A stretch of DNA of 64,000 nt. It comes from Denitratimonas yunnanensis (SeqCode) (GTDB taxonomy: Bacteria; Pseudomonadota; Gammaproteobacteria; Xanthomonadales; Xanthomonadaceae). The DNA is taken from the NCBI GenBank assembly GCA_026410415.1, contig JAPMLR010000003.1, positions 1 through 64,000 on the forward strand. Reading direction: 5' to 3'. The first letter of the stretch is position 1. Each line of letters starts with the position of its first letter. A program made the position numbers and the translations under genes. The notes under the pieces were generated by a model that saw only the letters and a list, made by a program, of their open reading frames with translations, did not search any database and was not told the origin of the DNA. Of the stretch, positions 28,101 to 36,500 are shown piece after piece.

Positions 28101-28222
28101 ACGGTATACGTGGCCGCCGACACCGGTGCGGCAAACCACGCCAGCAGCAACCCTGTCCGTACGCATAGCCAGAAAAACCGTTGCAGAGTCGATTCCAACA
28201 GGTGCGGGCGGCGATGCGGCAT
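22148..28222 (-). CDS. Giant secreted beta-helix/Calx-beta protein with C-terminal anchor
   Basis: 2024 residues. A signal peptide with a long n-region (about 1-37, ending PVSA) precedes three right-handed beta-helix blocks (about 40-400, 480-840 and 966-1390), each opening like a CSLREA/choice-of-anchor module (AATYTVTNTNDSGAGSLRQA; FSFPYTLSG then LRQAI). A Calx-beta domain lies at about 850-957. Four repeats of about 116 residues (about 1390-1845) start ITVNPTSGLVTSEAGGTATF. A DUF11-like domain (about 1845-1950) follows. The end, IPASGTLALFSMIALMM then a basic RTYRP, resembles IPTL-CTERM-like sorting signals. AGGAG lies nine bases before the ATG at 28222. It is likely a surface adhesin or polysaccharide-binding protein; a 41-bp box upstream ties it to the sulfatase operon. 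Confidence 0.85.
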   Translation of the reverse strand: MPHRRPHLLESTLQRFFWLCVRTGLLLAWFAAPVSAATYTVTNTNDSGAGSLRQAMTQAMATSAADEIVFAPSANGVITLASALPPITTAGGALTIVGNGPASTVIDGGGQHRLFAADGGDDLSLSQLTLRNAYIGNDVGGAIKIDSGPASLTIDTVAFVDNTAVFGGGAIASHVSTHIENSTFDGNHGVQGQGGAIFASTGDLFIRNSTLTQTRMTWSVIYAAPASGRTASLVNVTITRNTINGVAVDFRGDGTVSLSNCLVADNNDHEDINLHRFSNAVIDYAASRNNLIGNKGNTTFTDGDNGNQVGVLNPLVGPLGNYGGPTRTLPLLPGSPAINAGTTTGGDIPSADQRGIGRVGSPDIGAFESRGFTLSQVSGNSQSAVVGTQFASPLMVEVTANQAIEPVVGGQVHFSAPTSGASAVPATPAASITSSGQAQTLVTANATAGGPYSVTASAAGTAPASLGFSLTNTPAGNPACAGFSFPYTLSGTDNTARVAELRQAIECANANATDDVIDLGGHTLVLTDAPYSNAHGDTALPFITSVLELQNGQLERDGGAPPFRLILSDSSGALTVRDMQLRGGSASGEGGAILSLSANPLMVRTSVFENNSATSRGGAVSSQGPSQIVMSDFTGNTAPDGAALAAYGLTMSVNNRFLANGGAGSDSVLWNDNYGALLGSLFADNHLAASGSSLMVFTSNTLVAEMRHMTIADNVVQGPLLRIENGNTVQVRNSILWNNTSAGLGDITPWYSLFPGAPAAGGNLDADPLFVATPGNYRLAANSPAIDAADQENSFPDFLDVDDDGDQAEYFPDPDLNPRPWDDPDVPNTGHGDPSYFDMGAYERQAQGTLPTLDINDVSVNEGDSGTTDAVFTISLSAPAPLGGTAFDIATTDGTATTADNDYVAQSLTAVLIPAGQSSTTLTVQVNGDTTVEPNETFFVNVTNIVNAAAGDAQGLGTIVNDDADPCAGFSFPYTLSGANNAARVANLRQAIHCANANATDDVIDMAGATLVFDAPDASTFDESALPNVTSVITLRNGTLQRDAAAADFRLLTIEGSGELVGESLDFRNGLASVGAAIYSDGDLTLHDVGFFDNGDLAVTGQGGAIHHGGNTLRIIDSRFERNAATSGGAVSISTGDLWMRGSLLQDNQADEGGALYSESIMIRLFDNVFVANQARRGGAIKCFGGRISGTRFEDNTADELAGAVYMEFAFVDLFVSNGLFIGNEAPDGAALVGADTMTNLHNITISGHPGGAGDLLRSDGEIVIANSIVWGNGGASLGTATVRHSLIEGGYPGGTGIIDLDPRFIDAANGDYRLASGSPAIDAGNNADVRRDTWMDIDEDGDVDEELDDLDGNPRRHDDAGVVDTGLGTAPIVDLGAYERQTDSDGAGISVNPTSGLITTEAGGTASFTVVLATQPNADVIIGLSSSDTTEGTVAPASLTFTPANWNAPQTVTVTGADDALADGNVAYTIVTAAAVSADANYSGIDPADVSATNIDNDIAGITVNPTSGLVTSEAGGTATFTVVLNSQPAANVSIGVSSSDTSEGTVTPASLTFTAANWNVAQTITVTGVDDNEVDGDITYSIVTAAATSADPNYSGIDPADVSVINTDNDSAGITVTPTSGLATTEGVGPTGTPGVDQFSLVLNSQPTADVIIGLSSSDTTEGTVSVASLTFTAANWNVSQHVDVYSVDDNEVDGDITYTIVTAAAVSADPNYNGIDPSDVSVTNTDNDTAGITVNPTSGLVTSEAGGTATFTVVLNSQPAANVSIGVSSSDTSEGTVAPASLTFTAANWNVAQTITVTGADDNEVDGDITYSIVTAAATSADPNYSGIDPADVSVINTDDDVHTPLLVAFKSVTQIGTDSQPVIYEIVLSNIGEGDQADDPASHELSDLLPSELALVNASADAGNLSLDLPGNAVHWNGSIASGATVTIQIEANVVITQAAIISNQASVHYDGDGDGTNDVTALSTDPAESGIDVPTRFRFAGAAPNVSPAMIPASGTLALFSMIALMMLAAGFAFRTYRP
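22697..23050 (-). repeat. Near-identical internal DNA repeat, copy 1
   Basis: About 350 bases almost identical to 23393-23746, offset by exactly 696 bases (232 codons). It encodes the fourth of the four 116-residue repeats, while the identical copy is the second. Only scattered single-base differences are visible, so the duplication or gene conversion is recent. Confidence 0.85.
23393..23746 (-). repeat. Near-identical internal DNA repeat, copy 2
   Basis: Partner of the copy at 22697-23050. The copy between them (third protein repeat) is clearly diverged, so the identical pair flanks a different unit, suggesting conversion or unequal exchange within the gene. Confidence 0.85.
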
Positions 28223-28552
28223 GACGGGTTCTCCTGGCAAATGGACACGCCCCGCACTGGCCGGCACAGGTGCCGGAGATGTCGGGGAAAGCTGCGTTCA
28301 ACGGCTACAAGCGTGCAGGATGTCCGCTTTTGTGCCCATGTCCTGAGCGGACACGGGAATGCACCCAGCGGACAACAGTACTGTCACGGGCCTGGTGCAT
28401 CCGTGCTGGCGTGCGGCAGCGGCACGTTGGAACCTCGGGAATCACGCTCCGGATCGCGGTGCGGGGAGGAATGGGCCGGGTGTGCTGACGGTGTACTTTG
28501 GGTTTGTCTGATTTTTTCTTGTTTTCGAGTCAAATGACGGACGTTTTATTTG
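28223..28552 (-). promoter_or_regulatory. Upstream region of the giant beta-helix gene
   Basis: 330 bases between the beta-helix gene and the stop of the octaheme gene, both on the minus strand. It holds the 41-bp direct-repeat element at 28334-28374 and the AGGAG ribosome binding site of the beta-helix gene. No other gene is seen. Confidence 0.6.
28334..28374 (-). promoter_or_regulatory. Putative AraC-type operator, site 1
   Basis: On the minus strand two units, TGTCCGCTNNNNNCAT, start 21 bases apart. The whole 41-bp element matches the one at 33212-33252 at 32 positions. It ends 111 bases before the beta-helix start codon. Direct repeats two helical turns apart are the classic layout for AraC-family activators. 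The nearby hybrid sensor with an AraC HTH is the obvious candidate to bind it. Confidence 0.65.
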
Positions 28553-30910
28553 TTATCGACGACGTTCCATCCATTGCAACAGCTGGTGGGCATCGGGATG
28601 GTTGCGGTCCAGGGCAAGCAGCCGCCGGGTCAGGGCGTGGGCAGCCTGATGGTTGCCGGCTTCCAGTTCGTAGATGGCCAGTGCGCGCAGCAGGTCGATC
28701 TCGTATGGGTGATGTTCCAGGCCACGGTTGAGCCAGTCGCGCGCCAGATCCGGCTGACCGCCATCATTGAGCGCCACGGCCAGGACGTAGGTGTAGCGTG
28801 CCTGTGCGGGGGCCAGTTCGGCGGCCCGCTGCAGTTCGATCAGGGCCTCCTGCAGGCGTCGTTGACGGACAAGCGACAGGCCCAGTGCATGGTGAAGCTC
28901 GGCGGCATCCGGGCGCTGTTCCAGTGCGGTGCGCAGAATGCGGTCGGCATCGTGCTCCTGCCCTCGGGAGCGGGCAAGATCAGCCAGGTGCAGCAGTGCC
29001 GGCGTGAATGCGGGGTCCAGGCCGAGCGCGTGGCGGTATGACTGTTCAGCCGCGGCCACGGCACCGCGTTTGAGTTTCAGGTCGCCGAGACTGACGGCGG
29101 TGTCAGGTCGGTCGAGGTTGAACTGCAGCGAAGCAGCGTATTCGGCCAGTGCCTGTTCGAAGGCTGGTCGCTGGCCGGCAGGCAAGGCGCGTTCGGGATC
29201 ACCGACCAGCGCTGAAGCTGCTTCCATTCGCACTGCGCGGACAGGGTCCCGCAGATGACCGCCCAGCGTGGCGCTGCGCTGCGACGGCGGCAGGTTGGCC
29301 AGGGTTTCCACCGCCGCCAGACGCACCAGGGGGTCCGCATCCTCCAATGAGGGCAGCACTGCGCCGACGTTGTCCGGGCGCAGCCAGGGGGCGAATTGGC
29401 GCAGCGCGCTGGCACGCACGATGGCCGGCTGGGCGGAGTCGCTGATCAGCGCCGTCAGCCCTTCGGCGCTGCCGGGTGCAGCAGCGTGGGCGGTATGCAG
29501 CGCCGTGGCGAAATGATCGCCACGGTGCCGGCTGTTGGGGAACCATTCGCGCAGTTGCGCTGCCGCCCACTCCGGATCGCGCTCACTGTGACAGGCGGTG
29601 CACGCATCCGGCGTGCCGAGGTGTTGGGACAGGTCCGGACGCGGGATGCGGAAGGCGTGATCGTGGCGGTCATCAACCTGCATGAACGTGGTGACCGGCA
29701 TGTGGCAGGCCGCGCACTGGCTGCCACGGCTGTCCGGCAGGTGGCCTGTGTGGGAGGTTTGGTCGTAGCGCGCGGGCTGGTGGCACTGAACGCACAACGC
29801 ATTGCCGGGGGCGCGCAGTTCGAGCGAATGCGGCTGGTGGCAGTCCGAGCAAGTGACGCCGGCCTGGTACATGCGGCTCTGCAGGAACGGTCCCCAGTTG
29901 AAAACCTCGCCGAGCATCTGTCCGTCCGGCCAGTACTGGTCGGGATCGAGCAGTGCCGGGCGATGGCTGTCCAGCAGCGGGCGACCATGTACCAGATCAC
30001 CCAGCAGGCGGTTGGCGCGGCCGTGGCAGCGGCCGCAGGCATCGATCTCGATGCGCGTCGTGCGTGGTTCGCTGCGCACGGCGAAGGCGCTGCCTTCGAG
30101 CCGCGTCCATTCGACGCCGGCGCGTTCGTGAAACGACACCGCGAGCGCCTTGTCGGCGGTTTCGGCGGAGGTGCCGTTCACCGCCCACTGCGCATGCGCG
30201 AGACCGGGGCCGTGGCAGGCCTCGCAGGCGACATCGATCTCCGCCCATTGCGTGTCGTACTGGCCGCTGTCGGCGTCGTAGTTCTTCTTCAGGCCGGTGC
30301 TGTGGCACTCGGCGCACATGAAGTTCCAGTTCTGGTCGGGTCCGGTCCAGTGCAGGCGATGGCCGGCCGCCAACTGTTGGTCGGGATACAGGTGGAACCA
30401 GCGCTGGCCACCGGCGTCGGCGTCGCGACTGTCCCAGGCGATGCCGAAGGCCTGCAGGCGTCCGCCCGGCAGTTCGATCAGGTATTGCTGCAGGGGCCGG
30501 TGCCCGAAGGTGTAGCGGATCTCGAATTCCGCCCGCTCGCCACCGGGGCCGTCGGTATGGACGAAATAGCGCCGCCCGCGACGGCGGAACTCGGTGGTGG
30601 TGCCGGCATAGTCGAAGGTCGCGCCCTCGAAATCACCGAGCACCGATTGCGGCGTCGCCGGCTGCATGGCGAGGTCGTGGTGCGAGCCCTGCCAGTCCTG
30701 CAAGGCCTGCTGATGACATTGACCGCAGACCGCCGCGCCGACATGGTCCACGCTGCCCGGCAGGGGCAGGAATGTCTGCGACACCCCGCCCTCGCCGACC
30801 GCCTGCACCTGCGCCGAGTCCGGCGCAGAGCAGGCGGCGACCAGCAGCGCGAACGCTGCCGGCAGCACGGTCCGGGCTGTTGCCCGGATCAGGGAGACAT
30901 CGTGAAACAT
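28553..30910 (-). CDS. Octaheme c-type cytochrome lipoprotein with HEAT and TPR repeats
   Basis: 785 residues. A lipoprotein signal (LLVAAC, lipobox VAAC) points to membrane anchoring. Eight CxxCH haem sites occur between residues about 60 and 450: CGQCH, CAECH, CEACH, CGRCH, CSDCH, CVQCH, CAACH, CTACH. They are followed by HEAT-like repeats (about 475-600) and TPRs (about 610-780). It is probably a periplasmic or outer-membrane electron-transfer protein with protein-binding repeats; the electron partner is unknown. Its ATG lies inside the last codons of the sulfatase gene (22-base overlap), so the two are translated as one operon. Related multihaem-TPR proteins are known in environmental bacteria, but pairing with a sulfatase is unusual to me. 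Confidence 0.9.
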   Translation of the reverse strand: MFHDVSLIRATARTVLPAAFALLVAACSAPDSAQVQAVGEGGVSQTFLPLPGSVDHVGAAVCGQCHQQALQDWQGSHHDLAMQPATPQSVLGDFEGATFDYAGTTTEFRRRGRRYFVHTDGPGGERAEFEIRYTFGHRPLQQYLIELPGGRLQAFGIAWDSRDADAGGQRWFHLYPDQQLAAGHRLHWTGPDQNWNFMCAECHSTGLKKNYDADSGQYDTQWAEIDVACEACHGPGLAHAQWAVNGTSAETADKALAVSFHERAGVEWTRLEGSAFAVRSEPRTTRIEIDACGRCHGRANRLLGDLVHGRPLLDSHRPALLDPDQYWPDGQMLGEVFNWGPFLQSRMYQAGVTCSDCHQPHSLELRAPGNALCVQCHQPARYDQTSHTGHLPDSRGSQCAACHMPVTTFMQVDDRHDHAFRIPRPDLSQHLGTPDACTACHSERDPEWAAAQLREWFPNSRHRGDHFATALHTAHAAAPGSAEGLTALISDSAQPAIVRASALRQFAPWLRPDNVGAVLPSLEDADPLVRLAAVETLANLPPSQRSATLGGHLRDPVRAVRMEAASALVGDPERALPAGQRPAFEQALAEYAASLQFNLDRPDTAVSLGDLKLKRGAVAAAEQSYRHALGLDPAFTPALLHLADLARSRGQEHDADRILRTALEQRPDAAELHHALGLSLVRQRRLQEALIELQRAAELAPAQARYTYVLAVALNDGGQPDLARDWLNRGLEHHPYEIDLLRALAIYELEAGNHQAAHALTRRLLALDRNHPDAHQLLQWMERRR

Positions 30911-33123
30911 ACCGTTCCCAGGTTGTCCTGGATGATCTGAAGATCACTGGCATCGGTGATGCCGTCGAGATTGAAGTCGTAGACGCTCGACCCGCTCCAG
31001 TCGGCGACGATGGCGTGGTAGTTGTCGATGTCGGCCTGGTCGACGCGACCGTCGATGTTGCCGTCGCCCGGACACGGAACCACCGAGTCCTGCAGCGCTT
31101 CGAGGGCCTGCACCAGCTGCGCGTAGTTGATCGCCTGCAGCGGCGTCAGCTTTCCGTCGGCGAGCAGGTCATGCTGTTCGCGATCCAGCAACGGCACCGG
31201 TACGGCCTGGTTGACGAGGTACAGCTCCTCTGTGACGACATCGACGCCGGAATCCGTGGACGGGTCGTAGTCCGTGGTCGCATTGCGCACCAGCTTGAAG
31301 TGGTCGTTGCGGATCGCGCGGTAGTCGGTCGCACCCATCGTCACCCTGTTCGTGGCATAGGCCGCCGGGTCCTGGTGGAAGATCACCTGGTTGACCTGCC
31401 AGCACTGCTCCAGGTCGCCCTTGATCACCGAGCCCGGGTCCGCACCGACGCCCCACCAGGTGCCGTTGTTGTCCTCGCAAATCGCCTTCGTCATCGGCGT
31501 GTGCGAGCACTGGGTGCCGATGACGCAGGGTCCGTTGCGGCCGCCGTTGGCCTGCAGGTTCAGTCCGCCGCGGGTGAAGTTGAAGGTGCGGATGGAGGGA
31601 TGGGCCGGATCGACCAGATACGGATACATGGCGGCGCCATCGACCACGCGCGGCACCAGCGCCGGCACGTCGAGGCCGGCGACTTCGCCGAACAGCCGGT
31701 AGATATCGACCATGTTGACCATGTGTTCCACCGTGCGACCCGGCCCGTTGACCATTGGCCCGGAGACGATCAGCGGCACCCAGACGCCGGTCTGGTAGGC
31801 AGTGCCCTTGGACCGCGACGGATCGAACGGCACCTTCACGGTCGAGTAGAACGAACCGTTGTCGCCGACCACCACGATCACCGTGTTGCTGGCGGCCGGG
31901 TCATAGACGATGCCGCCCTTGCCGTCCGGAGTTGCCATGCCGGTTTCCAGCATCAGGCGGCCGATCTCGGTGTCGGTCGCTTCGATCATGGCGTCGTAGA
32001 GGCGACGCATGTTCAGCGGTCGCGCCGAGGTGCAGTCGGCCAGCAGCTGTGCCGAGGCACCGGAAGGCAGCAGCGCTGCCGGTGGATGCTGCATCGGCGT
32101 ATGCGCGTTGCTGAAGCTGACGGTCGCCATCCAGGGATGGCCGGCCTTCTGCTGATCGCGGATCCAGGCCGAGGCGGCATCGACTTCCAGCGAGGCGCGG
32201 TAGCCGCGACTGCGCGGATCGAGCGTGCCGGCTTCGATGACGTCCGTGCCTTCATTGATGACCAGCGAGGAGACATAGTGCGCGTTGAGGTTGTCCCAGG
32301 CGAGGTTCGCCGGCGCGGGCGTCTGGCAGGTCGCGTCCGGCACCAGGATGCCGCCGCGGGTCAGGCATTGCAGGCCGGGCGGATCGCCTTGAGGGCTGTT
32401 GCCGCTGATCACGCTGCAGGCGATGCCCGCGGTGTCGTGCGTGTAGCAGGCGCCACTGTCGGCGCCATGTTCGGGATCGTGCGCCGTATCGGGGACGAAG
32501 CCGCAGCTGTAGGTGCCGCTGGCGGCTACGCCGCCCGCCGTGGTGTCGATGGAGGCCGGCACGCCCTCCGTCCAGCCCTGGAAATAGTCCCAGCCGAGCT
32601 GGCCCAGCACGCCCTGCCCGGCCTGGTTGTTTTCCGGGCCGCCGATGTGGGTCTTGCCGAATTTTCCGCTGACGTAGCCGGCATGGTCGAGCAGGCGCGG
32701 CACCGTCATTTCATAAGGATTGACCTGCGAGTTCGCCAGGTCGTTGGGCCCGAGGGCCTGGTTCACGTTGCTCCGGATCGGGAAGCGGCCGGTCAGCAGG
32801 GTGGAGCGGCCCGGCGAGCATTCCGGCATCGCCCAGGTATTGCGGAAGCGCAGGCCGCCTTCGGCGATCGCATCGATCGTGGGCATGCTCGGCGGATTGG
32901 CGCCGCCGTAGCCGAAGGAGGGAATCTGGTCGACGCCGACGTCGTCCAGGATGACCAGCAGGATGTTTGGCAGCGGGCTGGAATCGTCGGTTTCAAATCC
33001 ATCGGCGAAGATCGCCATTTCAACCACGCCGTCCACTTCATCCGACGCCATGGTGGGGGTTGTGCACGCACTTGCCAGGGTCAGACCTAGGCCGGCAGCG
33101 AGACATTTCATCAACCAGTTCAT
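30889..33123 (-). CDS. Exported sulfatase with dockerin-like C-terminus
   Basis: 744 residues. A lipoprotein-type signal (LASAC, Cys20) is followed by AIFADGFETDD and then a type I sulfatase domain: NILLVILDDVG (metal-binding Asp pair) and CSPGR at 102-106, the CxPxR motif whose Cys is converted to formylglycine. VVVGDNGSFYST lies further on. The C-terminus (about 680-744) has two Asp-rich EF-hand-like loops, GDGNIDGRVDQADIDNY and DFNLDGITDASDLQII, as in dockerins. The substrate is unknown; a sulfated polysaccharide is plausible given the hybrid sensor next door. CAGGAG precedes the ATG at 33123. No formylglycine-generating enzyme gene is in the window. Confidence 0.93.
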   Translation of the reverse strand: MNWLMKCLAAGLGLTLASACTTPTMASDEVDGVVEMAIFADGFETDDSSPLPNILLVILDDVGVDQIPSFGYGGANPPSMPTIDAIAEGGLRFRNTWAMPECSPGRSTLLTGRFPIRSNVNQALGPNDLANSQVNPYEMTVPRLLDHAGYVSGKFGKTHIGGPENNQAGQGVLGQLGWDYFQGWTEGVPASIDTTAGGVAASGTYSCGFVPDTAHDPEHGADSGACYTHDTAGIACSVISGNSPQGDPPGLQCLTRGGILVPDATCQTPAPANLAWDNLNAHYVSSLVINEGTDVIEAGTLDPRSRGYRASLEVDAASAWIRDQQKAGHPWMATVSFSNAHTPMQHPPAALLPSGASAQLLADCTSARPLNMRRLYDAMIEATDTEIGRLMLETGMATPDGKGGIVYDPAASNTVIVVVGDNGSFYSTVKVPFDPSRSKGTAYQTGVWVPLIVSGPMVNGPGRTVEHMVNMVDIYRLFGEVAGLDVPALVPRVVDGAAMYPYLVDPAHPSIRTFNFTRGGLNLQANGGRNGPCVIGTQCSHTPMTKAICEDNNGTWWGVGADPGSVIKGDLEQCWQVNQVIFHQDPAAYATNRVTMGATDYRAIRNDHFKLVRNATTDYDPSTDSGVDVVTEELYLVNQAVPVPLLDREQHDLLADGKLTPLQAINYAQLVQALEALQDSVVPCPGDGNIDGRVDQADIDNYHAIVADWSGSSVYDFNLDGITDASDLQIIQDNLGTVCFTMSP
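32992..33012 (-). other. IFADGFE motif near the N-terminus of the sulfatase
   Basis: Residues 38-44 read I-F-A-D-G-F-E, about 18 residues after the predicted lipid-modified Cys. It is the same heptad as in the C-termini of other exported proteins in this window, but here at the mature N-terminus. Confidence 0.55.
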
Positions 33124-33514
33124 CTCGATCTCCTGAGTTGGAGGTGACGGGAAGCGGCCCTGAGGCCGCGGGATTCTGTGTGGATGAAGGGTGCGCTACG
33201 TGGTGATTTCAGCCCATGCCCTGAGCGGACGTCTGGATGCATGCAACGGACATCGTGGACGTTGCCGCGCGGGTGATGGGCGCAGGTCCTTGATTCAGGG
33301 CTCGTGTTTCGCAAGTCGGAGAAGTGTCGGCTCGTCGGTCGGAGGCGCCGCCCATCGGTGCCTGGGATTACCGGGACGAGTGCGACGGGAGCACTGATGC
33401 ATGTGGCGCGGCCTGGCAGGGTGGTTGCTTCAAGGCGGGGGATCGAGCTGCAAATGCCGCGGCTGGATTGTGCGTTGCCTGGGGCATCGGCTCGTCAACG
33501 GCAGCTTCCTCCGA
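33124..33514 (-). promoter_or_regulatory. Upstream region of the sulfatase operon
   Basis: 391 bases between the sulfatase start and the stop of the hybrid sensor gene, both on the minus strand. It holds the second 41-bp direct-repeat element (33212-33252). No gene with family support is seen; open frames here are shadows running into the sensor gene. Confidence 0.6.
33212..33252 (-). promoter_or_regulatory. Putative AraC-type operator, site 2
   Basis: Same layout as site 1: on the minus strand YGTCCGYTNNNNNCAT twice, 21 bases apart, with the shared tail TCAGGRCATGGGC. It ends 88 bases before the sulfatase start codon and would control the sulfatase-cytochrome operon. Confidence 0.65.
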
Positions 33515-36500
33515 TCAATCGCCGAATCGGGCGCGATAGCTGCGGTAGAGGTAGGAGGGATTGTCCAACCCACAGCGTGAGCCGGCTTCGGCCAGAGTTT
33601 TGCACTCGCCGTTGCGCAACAGGTGGCGCACGCGCAGCAGGCGCTGTTCGCGCAGCCAGATCTGCGGAGACTGGCCAGTCAGCTCGTGCACGCGGCGGCG
33701 GAGCTGGCGCTCCGACAGGTGCACGCGATCGGCCCATGTCGCGATGGAGAACTCCGTGTCGATCATGCCCTCCAGCGCCACCGTCAGAAGTGGGTCCACG
33801 CTTTCTGGTGCGGCTGGCGCCGGAGAAAGGCGCCAGCCAGCCGCTGGCCAGGCGCGGGCGATGGCATCGAGCAGATCCTCGAAGCTGAAGGGTTTGGCCA
33901 GGTAGGCGCTGGCGCCCGCATCAAGCCCGGCAGCACGATCACCGTCGGCAGCTTTGGCGGAAATCAGTAGCACCGGCAGCGGATGGACGCCATCGCGCAC
34001 GTGACGGCACAGTTCCAGCCCGCTGGCGCCGGGCAGCATCACGTCACTGATGAGCAGCTGGATATCGTGCTCCTCGGCCAGCACGTCGAGCGCGCGCTCG
34101 GCGCTGTCCACCCAGGTAACTGGCAGATGATCGCCGATGCGTTCGGCCAGATAGGCGGCCAGGTCGGGGTGGTCCTCCACCAGCAACACGCGACCTTCGC
34201 CACGCCGCTGGGTCGGGGCGATGTTGACCTGCGTCTCCCCGGCGCGGTCGTCGATGGCCAGTTCGTTGATGGCGATATGGGCGCTGCCCAACGGCAGTTC
34301 GACCCGGAAGGTGGCGCCGGTGCCCGGAACGCTGCTGGCACTGATGCGACCGCCATGCAGTTCGACCAATTCGCGGGCCAGTGCCAGGCCGATGCCAAGG
34401 CCTTCGCGCCCATGCCGAGGCGGGCCATCGACCCGGTAAAAACGCTCGAACAGATGCGCGGTCACGGCCTGATCGAAGCCCGGACCGTTGTCCTGCACGT
34501 CGACGCAGGCCAGATCGCCGTCGCGCACAAGGCGCAGCAGCACGTGTCCGCCAGAGGGGGCGTATTTGATGGCGTTGTCGGTCAGGTTGCCGAAGATGGT
34601 CAGCAAGTGGTCGCGGTCGGCAAACAGCAGCATCGCGTCATCGGGTGCCTGCAAGGTCAGAGTGGCGCCATTGCGTGCCGCCGAAGGCTGGTAACCGGCG
34701 ACGATTTCTTCCAGCAGGGCGCGCAGGTCGAGTCGCCGCAGCCGCGGTTGCAGCTGGCCGGATTCGGCCTGGACCAGGCCGACCAGCTGTTCGACCAGGC
34801 CGCCCAGGCGGTCGAGCTGGGTCAGCGACAGCTGCAGGCGGCGGCGCTCGGTGTCGCCGAGCGTGCTGGATTGGGCCTGGAGTTCGCGCAGCGGCAGCGA
34901 CACCAGCATTACCGGCGTGCGCAATTCGTGGCTGACGTCGGCCAGCACCCGCGTGCGGAAGCGGTCCATGGCTTCCAGCCGCCGTGCCTGCTCGGCCAGC
35001 TGCTGGTTGCGGTCCTCGATCTGGGCATGGGTCTGCGCCAGCTCGGTGTGGGCCCGGGACAGGTCGGACAGGGCGCTTTCGACGCGGGCCTTCTCGGTCA
35101 GCAATTCACCGGTGCGCTGGCTGACCTCGCGGTTCAGCGCGGCGGCGCGCTGGCGCAGGCTGTGGACCCTCCAACGCATCGCACCGGCCACCAACAGCAT
35201 CCCGGTCAGCGCCAGCATCCATCGGAACGTGCCGGTCTCATACCAGCGGGGCGGAACGTGAAAATCGAGGGCGATGGGCGTGGTGGCCCACACGCCATCG
35301 CTGTTGCCGGCCAACAGTTCGAAGCGGTAATCGCCGGGCGTCAATCGGGCGTAACCGGCGGCACGGCCGTTGGTGGCGTCGGTCCAGCCACGATCCTGCG
35401 GCAGCAGGCGGTATCGGAAACGCACCTGCGCACCGGCGTGCAGATCGGCGGCGCCATAGCGGATCAGCAGGCTGCGCACGCCCGGCGGCAGGGTGTTGCC
35501 GGAAGTCGGGAACAGCAAGGGCTGGCCATCGCTTTCCAGCGCATCGATGACCGCACGCGGCGGGTCCTCCCGCAACGGCATCGTCAGCGGATCAAACCGA
35601 ACGACACCGCGTTGCGACGGAAACCACAGCCGGCCGCGTGCATCGAAATCACCGGCCGGTTGCACGCCGCCATTGCCTTCCAGTTCGGTCAGGCCGTCGG
35701 CCAGCCCCAGCACCAGCGGCGACAGACGCTGGCCGGTGTCGGCCAGATGCGCGTGCAGATTGTTGTGCGCGATGCGGAAGATGCCCTGGTTGCTGTTGAC
35801 CCATATGTGGCCGTTGGCGTCTTCGCGTACCGCGTGCGGACTGTTGGACGGCAGGCCTTGCGCTCGGCCAAGGCGGATCGCCTTGTGGCCATGCGGATCG
35901 TCGCCGGCGACGCGCACCAGTCCGCGGCCATCGGTGCTGACCCACAGCGCGCCGTCGGAACTGCGGAACAGATCGCGCACCGATGTCTGCGCCAGTAGTT
36001 CCACCGCCACCGCGTGGCTTTGGTCGCCGTGTTGGCGCCAGACACCTTCGCTGCCACCGAACCACACCTCGCCATCGGCAGAGAAGGCCAGGGCGCTGAT
36101 CCTTGCGCGGTGCGGTGCTAGCGGCCATTGACGTTGCCAGCCGTTCACAGTGTTGCGCCAGGCGCCGGCGCTGCTGCCGAGCCACATGCGCTGTTCATGA
36201 TCGAACACCACCGCCAGGATCTGTTCGCCGAGCAGTTCGTCGGGCAGCGCCACCGGCTCGAAACGGCTGGCGTCGGGTGCGCGGTACCACAGCCCCGGTG
36301 CATAGGTGCCTGCGTAGATCCCTCCATCGGGCGCCGCTGCGACCAGCCAGGGATTTTCGCCCGGCAGGCCATCGCTGCGTTCGTGCAGGCGCAAGGTTCC
36401 GTCGGCTGCAATGGATTTCAGGCCGTCACCGAGCGTGCCCAGCCACATGGTGCCGTCGCGGTCGCGGCTGACGCCGTAGATGTTGCCGTCGCCCAGACCG

